In this document: in pieces, positions 47,901 to 56,000 of the stretch
Layout of the letters: each line of letters begins with the position of its first letter
How positions within the stretch are numbered: the stretch's first letter is position 1
DNA from: Asterias amurensis
Taxonomy: Eukaryota > Echinodermata > Asteroidea > Forcipulatida > Asteriidae
Direction of reading: 5' to 3'
NCBI RefSeq assembly: GCF_032118995.1
Contig: NC_092666.1
Span: 1,860,001 to 1,924,000 of the forward strand
DNA length: 64,000 nucleotides
Notes under the pieces: generated by a model
The model's input: the letters and a program-made list of their open reading frames with translations, nothing else
What the model was told of the DNA's origin: nothing
Database searches by the model: none
Made by a program: the position numbers and the translations under genes

Positions 47901-49115
47901 TCTTAATGATATCTCGAAGTAGGCCTGATACACGGAGGCAACGAAGGCAATTGCCTCGATGGCATCTCAGTGGAGACATTTCCTCTTTACCGAGGAGAAA
48001 ATGTCGCGGTGTCAAAGAACACGGCCGCAATAGAATCTGGCATTGTCAAACCCTCTGATCTAATACACCAAGATTGGAATCGAGGTCAAATCTTAGCTGC
48101 GGGAAAATAGTGGTTCGCCCGTCGCTTTACAGAAGATTGAAATCTGTATGTCAGCATAAAACCATACTTGCTGGTAACGAGCAATAGAGAGCTCTTGATA
48201 GTATCATCATTGTGAGAAATGGTGTTATACATCATCAAGGTCTTGAAATCAAATTCAAATTATTTCAATGAGAAATAGCTTCTTTCTTGAAAAACGACGT
48301 TTCTTCAGAGGGATCCATTTCTCACAAAGTTCAACATCTCGCCATTGCTCGCTAATAAGTAAGTTTAAAGCCTACAGTTATTTTGAACAAGGGTAGTGTC
48401 CAGTGCCTTAAGGGTTTATTCTTCCTGCATGGACATATCGATCTGGAGTTTTGGCGAAATCTCAAAAACGCGACCACCTTTTTAAACGATATTTTTACAG
48501 GTTATATTTATTGTATACAACATTTGTATAATTTTATGATTAAAACAGTCGAGCGGTTCCAGGCACATATTGTAAACGATGCCTTTAACCAACAATGTAA
48601 TAAACTTTGAGAAGTGCTTAGAAGCTTAATGCGATACGTGTCTTTAAAGAAGAAACCCTTAAACTATGCACTTTTTAAAGTGATTAAATCAAATAAGTGT
48701 TTTTATATATCATCTTAGAAGCCGAGGCTTGTGTGGGATGTCTGATGGACAGACAAACAGAACCCACAACGGACGGGAAACAAACAGGTTGAACGAAGAC
48801 AGAAATTATGAACAATTTAATAAGTTGCCTTACCCCTGTCCAGTTCCATCTCATCTCTAGACGATATCCATCCAGAATTCCCGGTAAGCTATTGATATGA
48901 TCTAAGGCCGTCTGTGCCACCACTGGTTGAAACTTCAGCGTTGAGCTGTGTTGGAAGGGGAAGAACGCTCCGATATGCAGGGGGCTGACGGAGCTTTGCA
49001 CGGTACCAGTCTCGTTCTGCGACCCGCTCGGTGTAGCTGTAACGGCAACAGACCACCATGCTGCTATTACCGAGCATGCCAATGCAAAGCGCACGAGAGA
49101 CTCAAGGCCCAACAT
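29578..49115 (-). CDS. GABA-B receptor subunit-like class C GPCR (GABBR2-like)
   Basis: Sixteen coding exons (minus strand, 5' to 3'): 49115-48834, 42565-42425, 42002-41835, 41371-41264, 39902-39837, 39000-38800, 38076-37846, 37329-37266, 36659-36582, 35982-35832, 35395-35263, 34500-34387, 32853-32731, 31878-31701, 31056-30893, 29721-29578. All junctions keep frame and sum to 782 codons. A signal peptide is followed by a Venus-flytrap ectodomain, no cysteine-rich domain, then seven helices, as in GABA-B subunits. The helical part carries MSSPSLSNL, KTYRIHAIF and LAWETRN..LNDSKYI, closer to GABBR2 than GABBR1. In GABA-B heterodimers subunit 2 couples to Gi/o at neuronal membranes; that role here is inferred. 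The C-terminal coiled coil has only begun when the last placed exon ends; further exon(s) were not found, or that exon may be terminal by reading past its donor. Confidence 0.85.
29905..30265. repeat. Dispersed repeat family with CTGACGTCAC, intronic copy
   Basis: AACATCTGACGTCACACTTTG, CATTTCACTTACAGATTCG and CCAATGAAATCAATGG occur in the same order as at 10.56 and 20.19 kb. It lies in the last placed intron of the receptor gene. Confidence 0.55.
32940..33658 (-). mobile_element. 720-bp non-autonomous DNA transposon, copy 2
   Basis: An inverted copy of the element at 27929-28648, with only scattered differences. A 9-bp duplication GTACATAGC flanks it (32931-32939 and 33659-33667). One terminal base appears lost at the left end. 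It lies in the intron between TM3 and TM4 of the receptor. Confidence 0.88.
34805..35080. mobile_element. MITE-like element built of GATATC palindromes
   Basis: The outer ends ATTATGGAGTACATT and AATGTACTCCATGAATAAT are inverted. Between them (34848-35043) eight GATATC palindromes occur, most in the form AGAGATATCTCTATTA. The interior is therefore both a short tandem array and a set of nested hairpins. It is intronic in the receptor, between the TM2 and TM3 exons. Confidence 0.75.
36059..36074. repeat. Poly-C run
   Basis: About sixteen C in a row inside a receptor intron. A similar G run lies at about 47315-47330. The lengths may be unreliable. Confidence 0.7.
36582..49115 (-). CDS. Receptor ectodomain exons (Venus-flytrap)
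   Basis: The first exon begins with a signal peptide (MLGLESLVRFALACSVIAAW) and the opening strand LHIGAFFPF. Following exons give GPPVVAALGPSLPSEAAIV, the second-strand region VGLASGGKLSDR, the hinge-crossing FFKKMGWKRIAFIYED, RQDARIIFVGFY..LFCE, and YDVTIAIALALNAS. These follow GABBR1 and GABBR2 segment by segment. By eye, the GABBR1 tyrosine in the FYETEARKVFCE segment is kept (FYKFVTLKLFCE). The glutamate before the AYD motif, important for agonist binding in GABBR1, aligns with alanine (ALPYIYD). That suggests a subunit that may not bind GABA in the GABBR1 manner. N-linked sites include NGSQNET-type and NSTLHF. Confidence 0.75.
37540..37845. repeat. GTT/GTC trinucleotide-type repeat
   Basis: An impure array of GTTGTC, GTTGTT and GTCATT units about 300 bp long begins right at the donor of the receptor exon 38076-37846, and so lies in the following intron. 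Open frames on both strands (Val/Ile-rich on plus, Thr/Ala/Gln-rich on minus) are products of the repeat and should not be annotated as proteins. Confidence 0.8.
39135..39256. mobile_element. Small inverted-repeat element with TAGTCCTA units
   Basis: GTCGATTTCACACAGAGTT at the left mirrors AACTCTTTGTGAAATCCACC at the right. The interior repeats ACTAGTCCTAAG and AGACTAGTC. It is about 120 bp long and has no coding content. Confidence 0.6.
39439..39821. mobile_element. Hairpin MITE with TTAA duplication, beside a receptor exon
   Basis: The arms of about 180 bp mirror each other. GTCCACAGATTCACATTAAAC pairs with GTTTAATGTTAATCTGTGGAC. The centre lies near 39650 (CGTCTCATGAGCACTGATGAGACG). TTAA flanks both ends (39439-39442, 39818-39821). 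The right flank is only about 15 bp from the donor of the 66-bp receptor exon 39902-39837. Confidence 0.88.
39947..40320 (+). mobile_element. TTAA MITE
   Basis: It begins TTAAAAGGTACTGGACACTG at 39947 and ends with a decayed right terminus near 40320. The inner marks (GTGAGAAACGGCTCCCTCTG, CACACAACTTCGTGTGACAA) are clear. Its start is about 45 bp upstream of the acceptor of the same 66-bp receptor exon. Confidence 0.82.
40398..40690 (+). repeat. tRNA-derived SINE
   Basis: An A box (GTGGCCTAGCGGTTAAGG) and a B box (GGGTTCGAGTCCCAGG) are spaced as in a class II tRNA with a long variable arm. A body with GTCACCAAGCAAAACGCTC follows. The head and body recur at 60.3 kb. Confidence 0.6.
40759..41159. 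mobile_element. MITE with ACTCTTTTAC termini, carrying a nested MITE
   Basis: The outer ends ACTCTCAAAATGTAAAAGAGTG and ACTCTTTTACATTTAGAGAGTA are inverted, and the interior is dense in AAGAGTG/CACTCTTT units. It is interrupted near its right end by the GGTGCGTTCG element at 40985-41137. Confidence 0.75.
40985..41137. mobile_element. Nested MITE, GGTGCGTTCG-type, near-perfect hairpin
   Basis: A 153-bp hairpin. GGGTGCGTTCGTTTAGCTTC pairs with GAAGCTAAACGAACGCACCC, and an inner pair CACGTTCGTCCTGG also matches. This is the shortest and cleanest of the three copies in the window. Confidence 0.85.
42010..42350. repeat. AACGTC/TGACGT-rich block in a receptor intron
   Basis: More than ten AACGT or GACGT units, two of them complete TGACGTCA octamers (42200, 42276), lie between exons 42565-42425 and 42002-41835. 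It is probably the body of a small transposon; clear ends could not be read. Confidence 0.5.
42800..42875 (+). repeat. tRNA-like sequence (SINE head)
   Basis: CAGTTGGTAGAGCGATGGCA (A box) and GGTCATTGGTTCGAGTCCCAC (B box) are spaced as in a tRNA, but the acceptor stem does not pair. It is a pseudo-tRNA or SINE remnant. Confidence 0.5.
43754..46744 (+). mobile_element. Fossil DIRS-type tyrosine-recombinase retroelement
   Basis: The termini are inverted, not direct. The block from GTGATGGCATGCGGATCAC to GGCTCAGGACTTGTG is present near 43800-43915 and, inverted and essentially identical, at 46565-46680. An internal region at about 46405-46500 is complementary to the outer ends of both termini, the circular-junction arrangement typical of DIRS elements. 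Recognisable parts are a gag-like frame (about 43944-44501), a basic Arg-rich frame (44570-44980), and the C-terminal half of a tyrosine recombinase (45834-46316; HSFR and a late Tyr). No reverse transcriptase/RNase H was recognised, so it is an incomplete fossil with a few breaks. The near-identical termini argue for a fairly recent insertion. It lies in the first receptor intron. Confidence 0.85.
45150..45830. repeat. CGATCG-rich inverted and tandem repeat array
   Basis: Four units of about 36 bp (GCGCGATCGACCGATCGTGCAGGAA type) at 45155-45310 point one way. Five or six units at 45460-45635 (CACAATCGGCCGATCGCGCAA type) point the other way. Then five 18-bp units (TGCGCGATCGACCGATTG) follow at 45650-45735, and a mixed tail. 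The array lies inside the DIRS-type element. Frames across it read as Asp-Arg-Ser-Ile repeats and are not proteins. Confidence 0.85.
46800..47510. other. Receptor intron, mostly unassigned
   Basis: A GC-richer block at 46820-47010 gives a minus-strand frame with VKVFVGQTTERL, faintly like a retroelement GIY-YIG start, too weak to call. The rest is AT-rich with a G run near 47320. Confidence 0.4.
47518..47906 (+). mobile_element. TTAA MITE, intact
   Basis: TTAA at 47518-47521 and 47903-47906 flank a full copy with standard marks, in the first receptor intron. A decayed relative follows at about 48140-48412. The minus-strand frame here is repeat translation. Confidence 0.88.
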
Positions 49116-49173
49116 TGCCTTAGCTTGCTAACAATCAAAATGATCCTGAACATTCGACTTGTAGTAGCCGAGA

Positions 49174-49180
49174 CTATATA
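49174..49180 (-). promoter_or_regulatory. Possible TATA box of the receptor gene
   Basis: TATATAG on the minus strand lies about 60 bp before the start codon at 49115. If used, the 5' UTR would be only about 30 nt and unspliced. An upstream non-coding exon is equally possible. Confidence 0.3.
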
Positions 49181-49184
49181 AGTC

Positions 49185-50500
49185 ATGTACATAACAAAAT
49201 ATCCGTTTTATATAATGGAAAGAGATACAAAAAAATCACAGAAACAGTTCTGGACCGGGAGTCCAGAACATGTATTCAAGCGAAAAACGCCCAAGCATGC
49301 GTCCTCATTGGTTGAGAGGGTCTTACAGGGACATCACACAAATGCATTGCTGCCTGGTTTAAGGCGTGGCCTAAGTTTCTTTCCAAATGATGTAGTGCGC
49401 CGACATTACCGAAAAACACGTTGATTATTACATTACATTCGAAGCTGCACAAATTAATTTATGATAATTTTGAGCAAACAAACCGCGCTTATGCCTACCG
49501 AAAACAGTATATTTCCGTTGAGGAAATTAATACTGTCCTGTTGAATTCTGGAATCGAGCAGAAACTGAAAACAAACCCCTATGAAATCAAATGGATGATC
49601 CTTGCAAAATACAGTCTTCGAAACGCGACTCTGTCCGCAATGTCAACGCCGCTCAACCCGAAACCGCAATGTTTCCAAATCACTTTGGAGGCTTAGCCTA
49701 CCTAAAAAGTATCGTTTCGAAGAGATCACTTATGGGTTTTTATCAAGTTATTAAGCACAATCAGCCATGAATTTTTTAAGTCATGGTTACCCATTGTGAA
49801 AACCAGACTTAAAATAAACCTTGGCCTATTAAAATTATGTTGAAATTAACGTTCTTCCTGGAAATATAAAGTTAAAGGGTGAAGTGTTGTAACTCTTGAA
49901 TATTCTTATATAGGTCATGGATTTTATTATGTTCGTTTTGCATGCAGGTTTTTTTCTCCACACAGGAACAATAATCCCGTGGAAGCACACACAATCCTGG
50001 AAGCGTTACCAGTAACGCTTCCTTTATTCATTATCAGGGGGATAACAGTGATATGTTTTTACATACCCCTTACTTCGCAGTGAAATGTTTCCCAAAATGC
50101 ATTATAATATCCTAAGCTGATGTATGTACTACCATGTGTAAGTTTGTATTTTTGTACATTATAAAAACCGACCACATAGACACTTTGATTCTCGATACAG
50201 CTGAGTGGTGCAGGCGCAAGGACTGACTGGCTTCACAATATGTGACTGCCACAACGAAAACATTTCGTTTTAACCAAACCGAAAGACAAAGTGAAGGCAA
50301 AGTCGCCGCCACAATATTATCGTGTTCTTTACAAAGTATTCCCTTCATTTTAAGCCCCAAAATAACCTGTACAAATCGTCAGCTCAGAACTATAAGGTCA
50401 TTTATGGCAATTTAATAGGAAAAGACCAAGATGTCCTTGAAAAATGCATATGAATTGGAACAAATTGTAATTTTTGCGAATGTTTTACTTTGAAAAAAAG
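49185..50500. other. Intergenic between NFRKB and the receptor gene
   Basis: About 2 kb separate the NFRKB stop from the receptor start, both on the minus strand. No repeat or gene was recognised in 49.2-50.5 kb. TTTATT (AATAAA on the minus strand) occurs at 50503-50508 and 50727-50732 and could end NFRKB transcripts. Confidence 0.5.
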
Positions 50501-51221
50501 TGTTTATTTTAGCCAATCACATCTCTTGATAAATAGACCCCATACATCAGGAGCTGTAATAAATCCAAAAGCAGTTTTACAAATTGCACAGAGGATCTTA
50601 TGGTTCGAAACAGACGAAAATCTATCTGGGCAATTTGCTTGGTCCATCAGTGAAAGAAAAGAAAACAAACACGACAACAATGCGCCATTTCAGGTCGCTT
50701 TGTGCCCTCCAGTTTGGTTCACACATTTTATTCTAACTGCCCAACTATACATGTAGTTACAAATAATACAAACTTGTCAACGTGTGTTACATATTATCAA
50801 AATAATGTTAAACTGAAGAAAAAAACATCATTGTATCAGTCACAAAAAGGCTGCATCTCCTAAAAACATTTTTAAACTGAGAAACTTTTCTGCATCAAAA
50901 GCTCTTCTAATTGTGTATTCAAACTACGGATTATTCTTCCTGCATGGAAACAACCTTTTGAGATTTTTTGTGATATAAAAAAATAACAATTAATAAAAAT
51001 GCCACCACCTTTTAAAATTAAATTTTGACAGGTTAGTTTTGCTTAATGTATTTCTACATTTGTAGGGAGTAAAGCAAAAATTACAGGTATACTTTGTCTT
51101 AATCTGTTGCCAACAAGCGCCGATCTCTTTTCCTTAATCTGTAGTCTGTTGGACCGAACCAGATTACTTTTTACACAAATTGTAAATATTTGTTAACAAT
51201 TTTTTTTTTTTTTACAAATCT

Positions 51222-53024
51222 TTAGTTCTTGTCATCATCATGTGCTGTGACTACACGAGAAGCTTGGGTAGATTTTGCTGGTTGGTTCTTAGCAGCTAAA
51301 TTGGCACCTTGGTTTAACGTTGCTGTCATTTGAGAGGTTAAAGCTGAGGAGGTCACAGTGATAGGGGTTGTGATTTTCGGCTTGTTTAAAGACAAAGATG
51401 TGGATGGAATGGCAGACACAAGCTTGGAACCTATTGGTACCTGAAGAATGACACCTTTCCCTGGGGCAAGGTTGGCTGGAATTCCTGCTGAAAGAAGCGG
51501 GTTGGTCATAACAGGAATGGCTCCTTTTGGAAGAGATCTCCCATGCGATCCCACTACTGACACCGTTTTTAGACCCTGACTCGTGGTTACACTGTGAGGT
51601 CCAGTGGACATCAGTAAAGACATTGGTATTGATGGTAGCTCTGTGTGTGAGGAACCAAAGCTACCAGAAGCTGTACCGACCCCACTGGTACTGGGTATCT
51701 CTTTCAGCTTCCTTTGAGAAGCTAGTGAGGTAAGAGTGCGAATTGCAGAAGCCTGAGTAGCAGATAAAGAAGGTGGGGTCTTTCTACTTGAGGCTGTTGT
51801 GAGCTGTCCATGAGAAGCTACTTGAGGCTGAAACACCAATCCAGACATAGTGGGCTGGACACCAGCTGCAGCGCTAGTGAAGATCAACGGGGACGTCAGA
51901 AGAGATGCTTGCTGAGGTTGCACTAGAGATGATGAAGTGACCTGGTGGAAGGTAATGATGTGATCTTGTGTGACCGCATCGGTCTTTTGCTGAGATCGTT
52001 TCTTGGAGGCTGCTGACTGAGCAGACCTGGCGGAGCCTGGACTCATTGACTTTGTGTCTGCAGCACGTGAGGGAGATTTAGATCTTGACAATCCAGATGT
52101 AGCTTTCTTCGGTCCCCGTGATGAAGAGCTCTCAAGTGGCATCCCGAGCCCAGCTAAAAGACCTCCAACTGTTGGCAGTTTTGCCTTTCCACCATGTCCC
52201 CGTGAGCTTCCACTACCTTTAGACTCCTCTGTAGCACCCTTCAACGTAAGAGTTACATTGACAGGAACTGTCCCTGGCTTTGAGAGGGTTCCTGGATGGA
52301 AGGCCAAGGCAGCAGGAATAGTACTAGATGGTGGGGTCCTGGACTTGCCAGGTGCCTTAGTTCCTGTAAGAGTCAAGGTTATTGGTTTACTGCTTGCATG
52401 AACCAAACCCTCTTTAGTAACCACTAATGAATCCTTCCTACTTAGGGCATCTGTGTGTGCCTGGCTTGTCATAAGGGATGATAAAGGCATCGTAGACAAT
52501 TGGGGTGTACAGATACTACTCGTTGGGTTGCACATTTGTGCAGATACTTGGTGTCCACTAAGCTGTGCCACAATACCCCGCGGCGCTAGCAACTGTGCCC
52601 GGATCAATGAATTCCCACTCTGCGCTGCACCGGCCTCACTGCAAGAGATGGAAGAAGGGACAAGCATGCTTGGCATAGCTGCGTGAGTCAGAAGTGCTTG
52701 GACTTGCGAGGGATACGCATGCACTCCTGAAAGGGTCATCGGAGCAGCTATATTCCGCTGTAGCTGAGGCTGGAACGTGCTCAGTTTCGCTCGATGACAG
52801 ACTTTGACCCCCGGAAGGCTACTGCTGGAGCTCTGAGAAGCTGATGAAGCCGGACTCTTGGCGATGCTGTGTGGACTGATAGAGGAGCTTCCTGGGGATC
52901 GAGCTGGGCTAAGAGTCTCTAGACCCATACCAACACTAATGATGCTATCATTGCTAGTGTCACTCATCGCGGATGGAGGACGGATGGTCTGATGCATTAT
53001 TGGCATATCCCTGATCACCTGTTT
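51222..53024 (-). CDS. NFRKB: NFRKB terminal exon, low-complexity tail
   Basis: One 1803-bp exon starts after the acceptor TTTTCAG/AAACAG and ends with TAA at 51222. It codes KQVIRDMPIMHQTIRPPSAM and then about 580 residues rich in Ser, Thr, Ala and Pro with repeated TLTG/TLTLKG phrases and short basic Ser-Lys-Ser-Arg segments. The open frame continues upstream to 53195, but that part is intron. Plus-strand frames inside this exon are shadows. Confidence 0.88.
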   Translation of the reverse strand, partial: KQVIRDMPIMHQTIRPPSAMSDTSNDSIISVGMGLETLSPARSPGSSSISPHSIAKSPASSASQSSSSSLPGVKVCHRAKLSTFQPQLQRNIAAPMTLSGVHAYPSQVQALLTHAAMPSMLVPSSISCSEAGAAQSGNSLIRAQLLAPRGIVAQLSGHQVSAQMCNPTSSICTPQLSTMPLSSLMTSQAHTDALSRKDSLVVTKEGLVHASSKPITLTLTGTKAPGKSRTPPSSTIPAALAFHPGTLSKPGTVPVNVTLTLKGATEESKGSGSSRGHGGKAKLPTVGGLLAGLGMPLESSSSRGPKKATSGLSRSKSPSRAADTKSMSPGSARSAQSAASKKRSQQKTDAVTQDHIITFHQVTSSSLVQPQQASLLTSPLIFTSAAAGVQPTMSGLVFQPQVASHGQLTTASSRKTPPSLSATQASAIRTLTSLASQRKLKEIPSTSGVGTASGSFGSSHTELPSIPMSLLMSTGPHSVTTSQGLKTVSVVGSHGRSLPKGAIPVMTNPLLSAGIPANLAPGKGVILQVPIGSKLVSAIPSTSLSLNKPKITTPITVTSSALTSQMTATLNQGANLAAKNQPAKSTQASRVVTAHDDDKN

Positions 53025-56000
53025 CTGAAAACAACAAAAGACAGTCAAACATAAGTTCTTCAGTCGGAATTTGATGGACACAGCCAACAACTTATATGTT
53101 TCGACTAGTTTGGACGGTTTGATAATATGACCAGTACTCTCACCTGGTGTATCCCAACATATGCACATACATGCAAAAATTGTCATATCTGTCATGTCTG
53201 TGAAAATTTAGACATGTCGAAGTTGCAGGAAAATAATGAAAGAAAAAAAAACCCTTGTTGCACAAACTTGTGTGCTTCCAGATGCTTAAAAAAGGGTTTA
53301 GGCCTGAAGTCTTAGAATTTTTGAGTGTGAAAGTACCTCAAAAAACTGCGAAACTTCACAGAGTTTTATTTGATCAACAGCTCTCTATTACTCAAAATCA
53401 AGAAAGTTTGTACCTTAAAGACACTGGACATTATTGGTAATTGTCAAAGACTAGTCTTCGCAGTTGGTATATCTCAACATAAGCATAAAGTAAAAAACCT
53501 GTGAAAATGTCAGCTCAATCGGTCGTCGAAGTTGCGAGACATTAATGAAAGAAAAAACACCCTTGTCGCACATGGTCACACGAAATTGTGTGCTTTCAGA
53601 TGCTTGATTTCGAAAACTCAAATTCTAAATCGTGAAAAATAACTTCTTTCTCGACGAAAACAACGTCACTTCAGAGGGAGCTGTTTTTCACAGTGTTTTA
53701 TACTATCAACCTCTTCCCATTACTCGTTACCAAGTAGGGTTTTATGCTAATAATTATTTTGAGCTATTACCAATAGTGTCAACTGCCTTAAATTATTGTA
53801 AAGTACGATTTTGAACGACCAATTGAGATAAGATTAGAAGAACACCAGAGTTCCCAATCAACTTGTTCTGGTAAACAAAAGTTATTACTCACTGTTTTCT
53901 GGACGGGTTTGGGCTGCTTCTGTAGGGTGCGTTTTGCTTTCACAGACACGGCTTGCTCAAGGTGAAGTCTCTCTATGAACAGAAACAACACAAAACACAA
54001 ATAATAAAATTAATAATAACCATAACTTGTTCTTATAAAGCGCATTTTATGATAAAGTATCAATGCGCTTTTAATAACCATAACTTGTTCTTATAAAGCG
54101 CATTTTATGATAAAGTATCAATGCGCTTTGCGAAGAATTGAATTGCATGTAGTACTTTCCCCAAAAATCTGCACATGGTCAAGCATCAGACGTGAGATTA
54201 AGAAAAGTGTGACATTTCCTGGAAATTACCTGGTCTCTATCATCCTAGAACTGGAACCTCCAAGATGTTAAAACTCGGGAGATTTACAGACTCCATACAC
54301 CATACATCATTAATTGTAAGGGTCGTGGCACATCAGGCCACATTAACTAGCAACTTGAAGGCAGCCATCTACAGTGCATGCTACAGGACCACTTTGGTTG
54401 CACATGAGTAACTTGTCAAACAATGTCTTACGATCCATAAGGTGAATATTCAAATGTGAATGGATTCTCTACAAGGGGAGTGCCTGTAAGTGGTTGCCTG
54501 TGAATTGCCCAGGGTGACATGACCCTAGGTTCGAGAAACTTCCCTATTCTACTACACACAATATATTCGGTATTCACTATGTGTGTCTCTACTTGCTAGG
54601 TAGATTTTGTTCTTTAGAGAACTGTCTTGCTTTATATTATACTACCACAGAGTTAGATTTTTCAGAATTCAGGAGACTTTTCTACCACTGCAGAGTACAG
54701 TTTTGGAGATCGCGAGACTTCTCAAGCTCAACTTTCATGCTTGAACTACACACTGCGTGTAAGGTAGGAAATTGGCTGTGACTACAACTTGTGGCAGATC
54801 AAGGGGTCTTGTCGTTGTTAAACGCAAAGGGAGTTCTTTAAATGGTCTCAAGTGTCTGATACGATCCAGCCCGAGCACTAATGCAACACAGAAGACATAC
54901 CCAGCAATGGTCCCTGCAAACGGGGGCCCTGTGGGCGCTGAGATATCTGTGAGGCATGTGCCCAAAAGTAAAAAATAAAGTTCTTTAAATGGTCTCAACG
55001 TTTCGACTAGCTTGCTTAAGTCATCGTCACACAACTCACCAAACTCTTCCTCAATCCTATTTCGATGTAGATATATCCACAGTTTGCGATTCCCGTCATA
55101 TTTAACACAGGGGTCTTTCTCATAGTGCAACCTGTCAAGTGCTCCACTGACGACAGTGTTGATTTGATTGTCCGTTGCATCAACAAGGAACTTGGAGTCC
55201 TTCAGAAGTTCACAAACCTCTGAGCGGGTTCCTTCGCCATTGGGGAGTCTCGCAACGGCATCACGCACTGAATGTTTGTCAGAACAGAATACAACACATT
55301 AAGTAAATCACCCATTAAAGGCAGTGGACACTATTGGTAATTACTCAAAATAATGATAAGCATAAAACCTTTCTTGGTGACAAGTAATGGGGAGAGGTTG
55401 GTGGTATAAAACGTTGTGAGAAACAGCTCCCTATGAAGTGCCATAGTTTTGGAGAAAGAAGTAAATTTCCACGTGTTTGATTTCGAGACCTCAAGTTTAG
55501 AACTTGAGGTCTCGAAATCAACCATCTAAATGCACACAACTTCGTGTGACAAGGGTGTCTTCTTCTTTCATTATTATCTCGCAACTTTGATGACCGATTG
55601 AGCTCAAATTTTCACAGGTTTATTTTATGCATACATATGTTGAGATAAACAAACTGTGATGGCTAGTCTTTGACAATTACCAATAGTGTCCACTGCCTTT
55701 AAAAACAGACCTGACTCAGGTTGGTACTTACATGTTTGGGAAAGAACAGTTTTCCACATGAGCTTCTAGGCACCATGTCAAAACCTCCAATCCGTTCCAT
55801 TCCACGTGCATTCTGTGGCAGTCCGCGGATTTTTATAACAAAAGAACCCGTAGCAACTGGGCAGGTCCACGGCCACGACAGCTCATTTACATGTTAATAA
55901 ACATGCATATTCCTGCGACTCCGCGGAGCGACTGGTCGGCTATTGTTAGGTCCAGCTCATTCGCTGACCGGTGGAACCACGGAGGAACGCAGGTGGTTAA

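Noticed and set aside
49421-49696. Plus-strand frame of 91 codons upstream of the receptor gene
   Set aside because: No family likeness and no supporting splice or promoter signals; it may be chance.
52054-52401. Plus-strand frame of 115 codons
   Set aside because: It is antisense to the large NFRKB terminal exon, whose GC-rich codons keep the opposite strand open.
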